A stretch of DNA of 64,000 bases from Bacteroidales bacterium (GTDB lineage: Bacteria; Bacteroidota; Bacteroidia; Bacteroidales; Muribaculaceae): the NCBI GenBank assembly GCA_015060975.1, contig SUXI01000004.1, positions 164,757 to 228,756 on the forward strand, given 5' to 3'. A program made the position numbers and the translations under genes. Below, piece after piece: positions 54,432-64,000 of this stretch. How positions within the stretch are numbered: the stretch's first letter is position 1; each line of letters starts with the position of its first letter. The notes under the pieces are model-generated. The model did no database searches, was not told the origin of the DNA, and saw only the letters and a list, made by a program, of their open reading frames with translations.

Positions 54432-54848
54432 ATGAATTTTGCAAAAAATTTATCTAACGAAATAGTATCAATTGTAACTATTGTTTTAATGATTACAATT
54501 GCTATAATAGCTTTTGTTGATGATTGCAATACATCAGATGCTGTTGCTTGTCTAATTGCTACAATTATGACCTTGTTTTTATATATTTTGATTACGTTAA
54601 TCCAAAGAAATACAAAACTATATAATCAACCTTATAAAATTCCAAAAGAAAATATCTTTCAAGCAAATAAATTAATTTTTGATTTTATTGTTTGTGTAAA
54701 ATCATTATCCGTATTATTGCTTGCCATATTTGAAATCGCAATTTATTTAGGCGTTGATATAATTATCTATATTTCGGCTCTTTGTTACTGCATAATTTTG
54801 ATGAAACATACAACCAAGTGTTTATACAAATTGAAATGTTTGCGTTGA
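54432..54848 (+). CDS. Small membrane protein of unknown function
   Basis: 138 aa with about four predicted membrane helices (approx. 10-29, 36-57, 87-108, 110-127) and a Lys/Cys-rich C-terminal end. I recognise no family. It follows the glycosyltransferase by 10 bases in the same direction and is probably co-transcribed with it. AT-rich codon use like its neighbour. The start at 54432 is the only reasonable one. Confidence 0.6.
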   Translation: MNFAKNLSNEIVSIVTIVLMITIAIIAFVDDCNTSDAVACLIATIMTLFLYILITLIQRNTKLYNQPYKIPKENIFQANKLIFDFIVCVKSLSVLLLAIFEIAIYLGVDIIIYISALCYCIILMKHTTKCLYKLKCLR

Positions 54849-54968
54849 AACTTTTAATAATTGACACTAATATACCTATGTCATTAATACCAAAACATCA
54901 AATCCGATTTGGATAGTACGCAGTTAATAGTTTACTGAATACATAAAATGTCATTCCGTTACGTATTT

Positions 54969-54999
54969 TTTGAAATTTCAGTCAAAAAGAGTAATTTTG
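54969..54999 (+). promoter_or_regulatory. Promoter of the ABC-F gene
   Basis: TTTG (54969-54972), 19-base spacer, TAATTTTG (54992-54999): full consensus match, about 70 bases before the ATG. I see nothing else in the 225-bp gap. Confidence 0.8.
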
Positions 55000-55073
55000 A
55001 ATAATAAAATATAAATTACAAAGCAACTATATTAATATTAAGAGTAACTAAAACTCCAAATATATAATATTCA

Positions 55074-57035
55074 ATGATTTCAATACAAAATCTCTCGGTT
55101 GAGTTCTGTGCAAAATCTTTATTTGATAATATAAACTATGTTATCAATAAAAAGGACAAAATAGCCCTTGTTGGAAAAAATGGTGCCGGCAAATCTACAA
55201 TGCTTAAAATAATTGCCGGACTTCAACTTCCCACATCGGGTTGCATAGCAAAACCAAACGATATCACAATAAGCTATCTTCCACAACAAATGGAGTTAAG
55301 TAACACTTTAACTGTTGTTGAAGAAGTGAGCAAAGCATTTTCGCATATCGACGATATGCGCTGTCAACTCGCCAAGATAAATCATGAGCTACAATCAAGA
55401 GAAGACTACGAAAGTAAAGAATATCAAGAGTTAATCGACCGTCTTTCCACTCTTAACGAACATATCGCTATCGAAGATAGCGAAAATAGAGAAGCCGAAA
55501 TGGAGAAAACTCTAATCGGATTAGGTTTTAACCGCAATGATTTCAATCGCCCTACAGCTGAATTTAGTGGAGGTTGGCGTATGCGAATTGAGCTTGCGAA
55601 ACTTTTACTCACCCGCCCAGATGTTCTTCTCCTTGATGAGCCAACAAATCATCTTGACATCGAATCAATACAATGGCTTGAAAACTTTCTTATAACAAAA
55701 GCCAATGCAGTTGTATTGGTTTCACACGACCGGGCTTTTATAGACAATGTGACAAATCGCACAATAGAAATTTCACTCGGGAAAATTTATGATTATGCCG
55801 TAAACTATTCCAAGTATGTTATCCTACACCAAGAACGTATCGAACAACAAATGCGTGCATATCAAAACCAACAAAAACAAATTCAAGATACAGAAGATTT
55901 TATTGAACGATTCAGATATAAAGCCACAAAAGCTGTGCAGGTACAAAGTCGCATAAAGCAACTTGCGAAAATCGATCGCATCGAAATTGACGAAATTGAC
56001 ACCTCACACCTCAATCTTAAGTTTCCTTCTGCACCTCGTTCAGGTGATTACCCAATTATAGCTGATAATGTTGGGAAGCGATATGGAGAGCATCAGGTCT
56101 TTGATCATGCAACATTTACAATTAAACGTGGTGAAAAAGTGGCCTTTGTAGGGAAAAATGGTGAAGGCAAATCAACTTTGGTTAGATGTATCATGAATGA
56201 GATCTCTTTCACCGGGAATCTCAAAATCGGGCACAATGTAAAAATTGGATATTTCGCACAGAATCAAGCTCAATTGCTCGATGGCGAACTAACTGTATTT
56301 GACACTATTGATCATGTGGCTGTTGGCGACATTCGCACTAAAATTCGTGATATTCTTGGTGCGTTTATGTTTGGCGGCGAAGCTTCTGATAAAAAAGTCA
56401 AAGTATTATCAGGAGGAGAAAAAACTCGATTGGCAATGATACGCCTTTTACTTGAGCCTGTTAATCTGCTTATCCTCGACGAACCAACCAACCATCTTGA
56501 TATGCGCACAAAAGATATACTCAAACAAGCAATTAAGGACTTCAACGGAACTGTGATTCTTGTATCTCACGACCGAGAATTTCTTGATGGATTAGTTGAA
56601 AAAGTTTATGAATTTGGTGGAGGTAAAGTCAAAGAATGTCTCGGTGGCATCTATGAATTCCTTGAAAAGAAAAAGCTTGCAACACTAACCGAACTTGAGA
56701 TAAATAACAACCATAAAAAAGACACATTAACCAAACAACAAAATATTCATGAAGCCCCTACTCCATCTCTGAGCAAATTATCCTATGCCGAACAAAGAGA
56801 AAGAGATAAAGCCGTAAAACGTGCCGAAAAAAAAGTAGCTGATGCAGAAAATGAGATATTACGTTTTGAAACTGAAATTGCTCATATCGAAAAACAAATA
56901 GCTAATGATAATATCAATGATGATATTTTCGAACAACACGCCGAAAAAAACAAGCAACTAGAAAATGCAATGAGTCATTGGGAATTAGCTTCAATGGAAT
57001 TAGAAAAACTCAAAATTAAACAAAATAATAACTAA
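55074..57035 (+). CDS. ABC-F family ATPase (Uup/EttA-like ribosome-associated protein)
   Basis: 653 aa with two ABC ATPase domains and no membrane segment, hence ABC-F. Domain 1: Walker A GKNGAGKST, signature FSGGWRMRIELAKLL, Walker B LLLDEPTNHLD. Domain 2: GKNGEGKST, LSGGEKTRLAMIRLL, LLILDEPTNHLD. The linker (about 240-310) is the helical P-site tRNA interaction motif region (RIEQQMRAYQNQQKQIQ, KATKAVQVQSRIKQLAK). The C-terminal 100 residues are a charged coiled coil, as in Uup. ABC-F proteins act on the ribosome; whether it is housekeeping or protects from an antibiotic is undecided. The M13 peptidase follows 17 bases later. Confidence 0.92.
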   Translation: MISIQNLSVEFCAKSLFDNINYVINKKDKIALVGKNGAGKSTMLKIIAGLQLPTSGCIAKPNDITISYLPQQMELSNTLTVVEEVSKAFSHIDDMRCQLAKINHELQSREDYESKEYQELIDRLSTLNEHIAIEDSENREAEMEKTLIGLGFNRNDFNRPTAEFSGGWRMRIELAKLLLTRPDVLLLDEPTNHLDIESIQWLENFLITKANAVVLVSHDRAFIDNVTNRTIEISLGKIYDYAVNYSKYVILHQERIEQQMRAYQNQQKQIQDTEDFIERFRYKATKAVQVQSRIKQLAKIDRIEIDEIDTSHLNLKFPSAPRSGDYPIIADNVGKRYGEHQVFDHATFTIKRGEKVAFVGKNGEGKSTLVRCIMNEISFTGNLKIGHNVKIGYFAQNQAQLLDGELTVFDTIDHVAVGDIRTKIRDILGAFMFGGEASDKKVKVLSGGEKTRLAMIRLLLEPVNLLILDEPTNHLDMRTKDILKQAIKDFNGTVILVSHDREFLDGLVEKVYEFGGGKVKECLGGIYEFLEKKKLATLTELEINNNHKKDTLTKQQNIHEAPTPSLSKLSYAEQRERDKAVKRAEKKVADAENEILRFETEIAHIEKQIANDNINDDIFEQHAEKNKQLENAMSHWELASMELEKLKIKQNNN

Positions 57036-57052
57036 TTAAAAACAATGACAAA

Positions 57053-59065
57053 ATGAAGAAATTCTCCTACGCAATTTTGTCTATCGCTTTAACTTCTACG
57101 ATGACAATGTGCACAACTAAAACGCCCAAAGGAGTAGATCGAGCCAATCTAAATGATTCCGTTACTCCTCAAGAAGATTTTTATGAGTATGCATGTGGTG
57201 GTTGGATGAAATCTAACCCTTTAAAACCTGAATACTCTCGTTTCGGAACATTTGACCAACTTGGCGAAAACACTCGCGAACAAGTGAAATCACTTGTCAC
57301 CCAACTTGACTCCAAAAATGCAGAAAAGGGGTCAGCTGCACAACAAATTGGCGACCTATATGCAATGGGGATGGATAGTGTTCGCCTTAATAAAGATGGC
57401 GCTACTCCAATCTTAAAAGACATTGAAACCATTAACAATACCAATAAAGAAGATTTAATAGACCTTATTGCTACAATGATTGGTGTCGATGCTTTCTTCG
57501 GCACGGGTGTTGATGCCGACATGATGAATTCAAATATGAACACAATGTATTGGCATCAAGGAGGACTTGGTCTTGGCGATAGAGATTATTATCTTGAAGA
57601 CAGCGAAAACACTATCGCAATACGTGAAGCATATAAAACGTTCATTAAAACTATTACCAATTTAGTTGGATACGATAAAGATGCACAACAACGCGTTGTT
57701 GACAATGTGATGAAGATCGAAACAACATTGGCAAAAGCCGCCATGACTCGCGAAGAATTACGCAATCCAATGGCAAGCTACAACCCAATGACAATTGAAC
57801 AAATCTCAAAAGATTTCCCAAATGTAGATCTAAAACGTTATTTCACAAAACAAGGACTAGACGTTGATACAGTAATCATCGGGCAACCCAAATCTCTTGC
57901 CGCTGTTGATAGCATCATTAAGAATGCCGACATTCAAGCATTGCGAGATTATATAACTGCCGGATATGTAGCATCGGCGGCCAACTTCCTTAGCGATGAT
58001 TTTATAAATGCAAAATTTGAGCTTTCAAAAGTTATTTCAGGTGTTCAACAACTACAACCTCGTTGGAAACGCGCATTAAGCATCCCCAATAATATGCTTG
58101 GAGAAGCAGTTGGTCAACTATATGTTGAAAAACACTTTCCCCAATCATCTAAAGATAAAATGCTCGAGCTTGTAAACAACCTTAAAGTTGCACTTGGTCA
58201 ACACATCGACAATCTTACATGGATGAGTGATACCACAAAAGCTAAAGCTCATGAAAAACTATCTACATTCACTGTTAAAATCGGATTCCCTGACAAATGG
58301 CGTGATTATTCTAATTTGACTATAGATCCTTCTAAATCTTATTGGGAAAACGTTAAAGCGGCAATTAAACACAATGTGGATTTCAGTCTTGCTGATTATG
58401 GCAAACCTGTTGACAAAACACGTTGGTACATGCCTCCACAAACCGTTAACGCATATTATAGTCCGCTATCTAACGAAATATGTTTTCCTGCAGGCATTCT
58501 TCAAGCTCCATTCTTTGACCCCGATGCTGATGACGCACTCAACTATGGTGCAATAGGTGTAGTAATTGGACATGAAATGACTCATGGATTTGATGATCAA
58601 GGTCGTCAATTTGACAAAGACGGGAATCTCAAAGATTGGTGGACCGCTGAAGATGCCGAAGCTTTCAACAAATTAGCCGACAAGCTTGTGGCTCAATTTG
58701 ACAGTGTAATTGTTCTTGGCGACACTCATGCAAACGGGCGCTTCACTCTTGGCGAAAATATTGCCGACCAAGGAGGTCTTCGTGTCGCATTCACTGCCTA
58801 TCAAAATTCACTAAATGACAAGGAGCGAAAAGATATTGACGGATTCACTCCCGAACAACGCTTCTACCTTGCATACGCAAACGTATGGGCTGGTAACATT
58901 CGCGACGAAGAAATACTTTCACGCACTAAAACAGACCCCCATTCTCTTGGTCGATGGCGTGTAAATGCAACTCTTCGCAACCTTCAACCATTCTTTGACG
59001 CATTCAATGTTAAAGAAGGCGATAAAATGTTCCGCGCTGTTGATGAGCGTGTAGTTATTTGGTAA
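57053..59065 (+). CDS. M13-family zinc metallopeptidase (neprilysin/PepO type), exported
   Basis: 670 aa. N-terminal signal (MKKFSYAILSIALTSTMTMC) with Cys at residue 20, a possible lipoprotein, although the residue before Cys (Met) is unusual for a lipobox. It has the M13 N-domain (DFYEYACGGWMKSNPLKPEYS) and the catalytic zinc site HEMTH (His507-Glu508-His511) with the third ligand Glu568 in GENIADQGG, followed by the conserved Asp572. Residue NAYYSPL binds the substrate backbone as in neprilysin. It degrades peptides outside the cytoplasm. A bidirectional terminator follows. Confidence 0.93.
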   Translation: MKKFSYAILSIALTSTMTMCTTKTPKGVDRANLNDSVTPQEDFYEYACGGWMKSNPLKPEYSRFGTFDQLGENTREQVKSLVTQLDSKNAEKGSAAQQIGDLYAMGMDSVRLNKDGATPILKDIETINNTNKEDLIDLIATMIGVDAFFGTGVDADMMNSNMNTMYWHQGGLGLGDRDYYLEDSENTIAIREAYKTFIKTITNLVGYDKDAQQRVVDNVMKIETTLAKAAMTREELRNPMASYNPMTIEQISKDFPNVDLKRYFTKQGLDVDTVIIGQPKSLAAVDSIIKNADIQALRDYITAGYVASAANFLSDDFINAKFELSKVISGVQQLQPRWKRALSIPNNMLGEAVGQLYVEKHFPQSSKDKMLELVNNLKVALGQHIDNLTWMSDTTKAKAHEKLSTFTVKIGFPDKWRDYSNLTIDPSKSYWENVKAAIKHNVDFSLADYGKPVDKTRWYMPPQTVNAYYSPLSNEICFPAGILQAPFFDPDADDALNYGAIGVVIGHEMTHGFDDQGRQFDKDGNLKDWWTAEDAEAFNKLADKLVAQFDSVIVLGDTHANGRFTLGENIADQGGLRVAFTAYQNSLNDKERKDIDGFTPEQRFYLAYANVWAGNIRDEEILSRTKTDPHSLGRWRVNATLRNLQPFFDAFNVKEGDKMFRAVDERVVIW

Positions 59066-59080
59066 AAATCTGCATAAAAC

Positions 59081-59120
59081 AAAGGAAGTGTATCACTGAA
59101 AACGATACACTTCCTTTTTG
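59081..59120. terminator. Bidirectional terminator between M13 peptidase and TonB receptor
   Basis: A perfect 14-bp stem, AAAGGAAGTGTATC (59081-59094) / GATACACTTCCTTT (59104-59117), with a 9-base loop. T-rich sequence follows on both strands; it serves both convergent genes. Confidence 0.92.
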
Positions 59121-59133
59121 TATTATTTGTTAA

Positions 59134-61551
59134 TTAGAAATCCACCGAAATTCTCACATTTAATTGACGCCGTGTCAAATAATTCGGCACAGCATACTGC
59201 AAATTATTAACATCAGTAACCCAATAATAGCTACTCACATTTGAGATATCCAATAAATTAAATACATCAACTCCCAACCACACACTTTTTATATTTCGCA
59301 ACAAACCTGTACGGCTATTTTCCCTGCGTTCTGGAGACAACAACGCATAAGACAAACCTGCATCCACACGTTTATATGCAGGAGCTCTGAAATATCCTTT
59401 ATCTCGAGAACCACGGGGTGCAGTAGTGGGTAGTCCATCAGAAAATATACCCCTCAAACTGAACTTAAGCTTTGGGCATTTTGGAAAATAATCAGTGAAA
59501 AATAATGCGAAACTATACCTTTGATCTGTTGGACGAGGAACGTTTACTCCATTTAGTTCTTCTTGAGTTTTCATTAATGAAAAACTTATCCAGGAGTCGG
59601 TTCCCGGAACAAACTGCCCAAATAATTTGCAATCTATTCCCGCAGTATAACCATTTGAACTATTTACTCCTGAATATGTTATTTTAAGATTATCTACCTC
59701 GTATGGAATAATATTATCTATCTTTTTATAATAGGTTTCTGCCGAGAATTTAAAGGGTCGGTCAAAGGCTCTGAATGTATAGTCTGCGCCTAATATAAAA
59801 TGCAAACTACGTTGTGATTTTATGTCTGAATTTAATTTAATTATGTAATTTCCATTTGAGTCCTGAACCGGTTGCCTATATTCCTTATAAAATGGAGATT
59901 GATAGTATAATCCTGTTGCAAAACGGAATGCCCAATGCTGATTTTTATCAGGAACAAAACCCACATTAATGCGTGGACTTAACAATAATTCTTTATTAAA
60001 ATCCCAATATGATAATCTCACGCCTCCATTAAGAGTAAAATACCCTTTAGAACTCATTATACGATATGTATCTTGAACAAAAAACGCCATTCTGTTGGTT
60101 GAAATATCTTGATTTGAGGATAGATTATATATCATATTTACAGCATCTCCGGTAGATGGCAAAGAATATCCTGCAGAGTCTCGTAATTCCCACTCTCGAG
60201 TACAATCAAAAATTTCCTCTCGATTAAATGATATTCCGTATGATAAATTATGTTTATTTATACCAGTATTACCTTTTAATGAAAGAGTAAACACCGATGC
60301 TTTGAGTCTATTTCTTGAATGCTCGTGATATCGCCCTACTCCTAACTCGCCACCCACAGCAGAGCCCGAATTCCCACCACCTGTTGTGCCGGCTTGATCC
60401 AACCAATACTCCCCCGAAATATCATATGCAACTAATTCATTTGTAAGATAACCTGAAACCAATAATGTATAACTTGATGATTTTGATGGGGTATAATTCA
60501 AAGATAAAGCACCAAAATAGGTCTCAAACTTATCTTTTTCTTGTCCATCAAAATATACTTTGAATTGTTTTGCATCGGTAGAGGTCCCAAAATTAGTGGT
60601 TCTATTTACCGGTTTGAACTTATAATTGTTTATAGCAATATTTCCTAAAAAAGACAATTTGAACTTGTCATTTAATTTATACGACAAATTTGTTTGGTAA
60701 TCAAAGTATTTGGGATCATACTCACCTTTAGTGTCCATCGAACTCAACAATGATGAATTACTTTTATATCTGAATCCATGCAATTGAGAAAAATTTTTAT
60801 GATTCTGTCCCAACGCGATACTTCCTCCCATCAAACTTAACGACAATGCACCTTCAAATGCTTGAGGTTCTTTATATGTAATATCCAAAACCGACGACAT
60901 CTTATCTCCATATTCGGCAGAAAATCCCCCGGTCGAGAATTCAACTTCCCCCACCAAATCGGGATTTATAACACTTAAACCTTCTTGTTGACCCGAAGAT
61001 ATTAATTGTGGTCGATATATTTCAATTCCATTAATATAAACACTATTTTCATCGTATGTTCCTCCTCTTACTGAATATTGAGAAGACATCTCGTTAGAAG
61101 AATTTACACCAGCCATTGTCGTTAACATTGCTTCAATCCCTCCACCCGAAACATCGGGAGATAATTTGAATGTATTAGCATCAATCTTTTGCATTGCGCC
61201 GGTTTGCTTTCTATATTCTGTCACATTCACCTCTTTTAATATCTGTGAATTTGTGTACATGCGCATATTTAAAGTAACATCACCTTTTGCTTCAATAAGT
61301 TGGCGTGTTTCTTCTTTATATCCAATGCAACTAAATACAATTTTAAGCGTATCTTGCTCCGTTGTCGATAGCGAGTAGTCTCCATCTAAATTTGAAGAAG
61401 TCCCAATTGCAGTACCGGCAATTCGCACAGTTACAAACTCAAGTGGTTGATTTTCTTCATCTAAAATTTTACCGTGAATAGTTACTTTTGAATAACTATC
61501 AACCGAAAAAATAAAACAGACTATTAATAATATATATTTTAACGTTTTCAT
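59134..61551 (-). CDS. TonB-dependent outer-membrane receptor with carboxypeptidase-regulatory-like domain
   Basis: Start chosen at 61551 (MKTLKYILLIVCFIFSVDSYS, a clean signal peptide), giving 805 aa; the in-frame start at 61638 would add 29 hydrophobic residues. N-terminal CarboxypepD_reg-like domain (about 22-105; ITIHGK-like VTIHGKILDEENQPLEF), plug domain (about 110-230; YSVRGGTYDENSVYINGIEIY, SAEYGDKMSSVLDIT), then a 22-strand-type barrel ending LNVRISVDF with terminal Phe. No SusD-like gene is adjacent, so it is not a classic polysaccharide-utilisation pair. Substrate unknown. Single gene. Confidence 0.92.
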   Translation of the reverse strand: MKTLKYILLIVCFIFSVDSYSKVTIHGKILDEENQPLEFVTVRIAGTAIGTSSNLDGDYSLSTTEQDTLKIVFSCIGYKEETRQLIEAKGDVTLNMRMYTNSQILKEVNVTEYRKQTGAMQKIDANTFKLSPDVSGGGIEAMLTTMAGVNSSNEMSSQYSVRGGTYDENSVYINGIEIYRPQLISSGQQEGLSVINPDLVGEVEFSTGGFSAEYGDKMSSVLDITYKEPQAFEGALSLSLMGGSIALGQNHKNFSQLHGFRYKSNSSLLSSMDTKGEYDPKYFDYQTNLSYKLNDKFKLSFLGNIAINNYKFKPVNRTTNFGTSTDAKQFKVYFDGQEKDKFETYFGALSLNYTPSKSSSYTLLVSGYLTNELVAYDISGEYWLDQAGTTGGGNSGSAVGGELGVGRYHEHSRNRLKASVFTLSLKGNTGINKHNLSYGISFNREEIFDCTREWELRDSAGYSLPSTGDAVNMIYNLSSNQDISTNRMAFFVQDTYRIMSSKGYFTLNGGVRLSYWDFNKELLLSPRINVGFVPDKNQHWAFRFATGLYYQSPFYKEYRQPVQDSNGNYIIKLNSDIKSQRSLHFILGADYTFRAFDRPFKFSAETYYKKIDNIIPYEVDNLKITYSGVNSSNGYTAGIDCKLFGQFVPGTDSWISFSLMKTQEELNGVNVPRPTDQRYSFALFFTDYFPKCPKLKFSLRGIFSDGLPTTAPRGSRDKGYFRAPAYKRVDAGLSYALLSPERRENSRTGLLRNIKSVWLGVDVFNLLDISNVSSYYWVTDVNNLQYAVPNYLTRRQLNVRISVDF

Positions 61552-61790
61552 CACAAATAAGCATAAAACATAAATAATAACGACAAAAAAGCATTTTAAG
61601 TATAATGAAATTGGTAAATGTACAGTTAAAAAGTTCATTAAAGAATAGGCTCTGCAACAGCATCATTTTTTCGTTATTAGGAAGGGGGAAAAAATGCTCA
61701 TAAAAGAGCGACAGATACAATAAAATAAACAAAAAACTTAAGATTACATGATTATTTTGCACCAAATTTCTACATTCAACAAATTATCAC

Positions 61791-61821
61791 TACTTTTGTC
61801 GCTCAATATAAATTATATTTG
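61791..61821 (+). promoter_or_regulatory. Two candidate -7 boxes before the T9SS-tailed protein
   Basis: TACTTTTG (61791-61798) and TATATTTG (61814-61821) both match TAnnTTTG. They lie 73 and 50 bases before the ATG. I cannot tell which is used. The rest of the 319-bp gap (61552-61870) shows only a small GCTC/GAGC hairpin near 61695. Confidence 0.45.
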
Positions 61822-61870
61822 CATTACAAATTAATTATAATAGTATAATTAATCCATAATATATATAGGC

Positions 61871-63574
61871 ATGAAGTCGTTTGTCATCAATTTTTTATTG
61901 TTTATTTTTACTAATTTTTGCGCCATAGCTACCACAATCCCACACTATCCCCAAAATGGCTCGTATGAATCATCTGATTTTTATTTTATATGCAAATGTG
62001 ACAATGACGCAGAACTTACTCTTGAAATTTCCAATGATGATACATTTGAGAATATAATATTTCGAAATTCATCACGGTGGCTAAACCTTGATGGATGGAA
62101 ACAACTGCCTATGTCTCCATCTGAATTAGGAAATGGCACATACTATTGGAGAGTATATGACAATACTGATTATACTAAAATCATGAGGTTCACCATATAT
62201 GGACAAGATGAGATTTCTACTAACTATAAAATCAAACATGATGACAATGAATATATACCACAAAAGATTTCAGGGTATGACGCACCGCTTGTATTAAGTT
62301 CATTATGGATTAGATCGGAAAACACTGAAAATGGATTATGTCAACCCGAAAAAGGTGGCAATAATCATAGTATGATTGTGATTGGCGATACCATATACAT
62401 AAGCTATTGCGATGCCATTAATAACAATCCTCACATAAACAGAATTAATGCAAAGACAGGGGAATCAATAGATTCTATACATATCAATTATGGTTCATAC
62501 TCAAAACCATATAAAGCGCTATGCGATTTAAACACTAATGGTTCAATTGTTTACACTACAAATTGTGGTTCTACAATGTCATCAAATAAAAGTGACTTAT
62601 ACATTGATATACTTGAATTAACTTCATTAGAGGCTAAAGTTGTAGGACGATACACTTGCAAACTACCCTCGTATTCCTCATTGGGAATGCCTTATGAGGT
62701 TTTATATTCTAAAGCAATTGGAGATATCGAATCAGGGAATTTCACTCTTTATAGTGCGTTAAATGGATTAACAACAACAAACAGTCCACTTATTGCAGTC
62801 TATAAATGGACTTTTTCTAATGGCGCTAACGTATGTGAAGCTCCTACATCCTCATTCCGCTATACCTCCACGTCAACCGGCACAAGAACACGAATATACC
62901 CAATTGATCTTGAAAAAGATTATTATATCATTGACAACGAAGTCATTCATCCCACAATATACAAGAGTAGGACATCAAAAAAAGATTTTTCGGTTGAGAC
63001 ATCCTTTAACGCTTCTACCGATTACAAAGGCAATGGCATACATATTTTTAAACATGGAGTAATTCCCATGATGATATATGCCCCATATTTCAAAACCGGT
63101 GGGTCTAAATTTGAATTAACAGCGCTTCCAACAACATTTTTTGATGGTAGCAGTTCACAAACCGACACATTTAAGGGCATAAAAAGTCTTTGGCAATTCC
63201 CAACAACAAACCTTGGAAACGTTACACCTATCGTAAATGCGACACTTGCAGCCTCTACTACCGATATGTCAACCAATGGCTATCCGCGTACTCGAATATT
63301 CATCTACTCTGCCGGCAATGGACTTGCGGCCTATCAATTATCTCACTACAAGACAACATCGGCAGAAAGCGAAATAACAGATGCCGGTTTAACGTATAAC
63401 ATTATCGATTCCACTATCAAGTTCTCTAAAACATTTAATAACATTCACATATATAACGCAACCGGCTCCCTTTTGGCATTTTCAACACAATCATCTAAAA
63501 TCGACATATCCAATTTGCCCAAAGGTATATATTTTGTAACAGCCGATAATCACTCTTTCAAGATTTACATTTAA
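61871..63574 (+). CDS. Secreted protein of unknown function with T9SS sorting tail
   Basis: 567 aa. Signal peptide (ending CAIAT), then a domain reminiscent of Fn3/DUF4962-like N-domains (PHYPQNGSYESSDFYFICKC; GNGTYYWRVYDN), and a central region, about 130-480, with repeated beta strands that may be a propeller (YISYCDAINNNPHINRIN, GLTTTNSPLIAVYKWTF). The final ~75 residues fit a type IX secretion sorting tail (NIHIYNATGSLLAF, IDISNLPKGIYFVTAD). Export by T9SS to the surface is inferred. Function unknown. Ends 7 bases from the convergent gene at 63582. Confidence 0.8.
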   Translation: MKSFVINFLLFIFTNFCAIATTIPHYPQNGSYESSDFYFICKCDNDAELTLEISNDDTFENIIFRNSSRWLNLDGWKQLPMSPSELGNGTYYWRVYDNTDYTKIMRFTIYGQDEISTNYKIKHDDNEYIPQKISGYDAPLVLSSLWIRSENTENGLCQPEKGGNNHSMIVIGDTIYISYCDAINNNPHINRINAKTGESIDSIHINYGSYSKPYKALCDLNTNGSIVYTTNCGSTMSSNKSDLYIDILELTSLEAKVVGRYTCKLPSYSSLGMPYEVLYSKAIGDIESGNFTLYSALNGLTTTNSPLIAVYKWTFSNGANVCEAPTSSFRYTSTSTGTRTRIYPIDLEKDYYIIDNEVIHPTIYKSRTSKKDFSVETSFNASTDYKGNGIHIFKHGVIPMMIYAPYFKTGGSKFELTALPTTFFDGSSSQTDTFKGIKSLWQFPTTNLGNVTPIVNATLAASTTDMSTNGYPRTRIFIYSAGNGLAAYQLSHYKTTSAESEITDAGLTYNIIDSTIKFSKTFNNIHIYNATGSLLAFSTQSSKIDISNLPKGIYFVTADNHSFKIYI

Positions 63575-63581
63575 ATTTTCA

Positions 63582-63998
63582 TCATCTTTTATATTCATCA
63601 TTTGTAATAACAGTATCATATAAACCTACCGATTGTCCTTCATGTCGATTTATACCGATGTACTCAAGACTGGCATCTTCATATCGTTTGAATTTATAAA
63701 TAGCATCATTCATCAATGCGCTATTGAACACATTTAGCGACACGAGCAAATCAAAATCACGAACCGACAATCCCGTTACTTTTTTAAATAACCCCGGCTC
63801 AAGTTGAGTTATCACATCTTTAAGACATCGTTCTCGATAATCAGTAAGATACATAAACACCGGCACACGAGTAGCAAACTTGATAAGTTTCTCTTGAATT
63901 TTCTTACGCAACGACTTATATTCTTTTTCCTCTTGCGTCAATTCTTTTTTCTCCTCTCGAGTTAAGTCTCGCTCATTGGCTTCCTTTTTTGCATTCTT
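63582..63998 (-). CDS. C-terminal part of a gene running off the right edge
   Basis: Reading leftward, the frame is open to the window edge (the codons before the TTG at 63941 read NERDLTREEKKE), so that TTG is not a real start. The visible ~139 residues are highly charged, then QEKLIKFATRVPVFMYLTDY, followed by LEPGLFKKVTGLSVRDFDLL and YKFKRYEDASLEYIG. This resembles from memory the C-termini of large DEAD/DEAH-box restriction-type helicases in Bacteroidales, but I cannot confirm it without the rest of the gene. Confidence 0.6.
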   Translation of the reverse strand, partial: KNAKKEANERDLTREEKKELTQEEKEYKSLRKKIQEKLIKFATRVPVFMYLTDYRERCLKDVITQLEPGLFKKVTGLSVRDFDLLVSLNVFNSALMNDAIYKFKRYEDASLEYIGINRHEGQSVGLYDTVITNDEYKR

Positions 63999-64000
63999 TA

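Noticed and set aside
61499..61765. 88-aa minus-strand open frame overlapping the TonB receptor start
   Set aside because: AT-rich, Phe/Leu-rich translation of intergenic DNA and signal-peptide region; no homology or promoter.
1..64000. tRNA, rRNA and CRISPR arrays
   Set aside because: No cloverleaf with the TTCGA arm, no rRNA signature and no regularly spaced direct repeats were found in the gaps. The only regular repeats are coding LRR units.

Overview
The window is AT-rich bacterial chromosome from the Bacteroidota, order Bacteroidales; the Muribaculaceae are my best guess for the family, from protein resemblance only. The evidence is promoters of the Bacteroidetes type (about TTTG, 19-20 bases, then TAnnTTTG) before many genes, a near absence of Shine-Dalgarno sites, proteins with type IX secretion tails, a TonB-dependent receptor with a carboxypeptidase-regulatory-like N-domain, DUF5686 and DcaP-type outer-membrane proteins, a long-form NusB and an EF-G2 paralogue. 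I see no rRNA, tRNA, CRISPR array, prophage or insertion sequence.

Layout. 1-2.1 kb: 3' part of pyruvate,phosphate dikinase. 2.2-9.1 kb: helicase-TPR fusion, FadL-type outer-membrane protein with a Tyr/Trp/His-rich secreted partner, HdeD-like membrane protein, DcaP-like porin. 9.2-12.7 kb: an exported three-gene murein-peptide cluster (transglutaminase-like, NlpC/P60, Tat-exported dipeptide epimerase). 12.8-18 kb: rpmH (L34), lon, EF-G2. 18-20.9 kb: two related secreted proteins behind a structured leader. 20.9-27.6 kb: threonine cluster (thrA, apgM-like putative homoserine kinase, thrC) continuing into a small unknown protein, an acyltransferase and a nitrilase-family amidase. 27.6-31 kb: nusB-yajC-ybbR-coaE, leftward. 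31.1-35.8 kb: sppA-lpxK-punA-thiL, leftward. 35.9-40.5 kb: DUF5686 protein, CYTH protein, rlmD. 40.6-44.2 kb: a large BspA-like LRR surface protein behind a second copy of the leader. 44.3-49.5 kb: purL and a PurF-like protein without its N-terminal cysteine. 49.6-53.3 kb: etfB-etfA-acyl-CoA dehydrogenase. 53.3-59.1 kb: glycosyltransferase, small membrane protein, ABC-F ATPase, M13 peptidase. 59.1-64 kb: TonB receptor, T9SS-tailed protein, and the C-terminus of a gene running off the right edge.

The most unusual signal is a duplicated block of about 330 bp (20372-20700 and 43888-44220). Each copy lies between a Bacteroidetes -7 box and the start codon of a secreted-protein gene, ending exactly 20 bases before the ATG. 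Read as RNA the copies share several helices, one stem with different but still complementary sequence, a possible 7-8 bp loop-loop contact, and a hexamer complementary to a conserved AGGAGGCAC near the start codon. I cannot match it to a leader or riboswitch class I know; it is the best candidate here for an undescribed regulatory RNA. Other points of note are the EF-G2 active-site losses, the cysteine-less PurF-like protein and the fully exported murein-peptide cluster.
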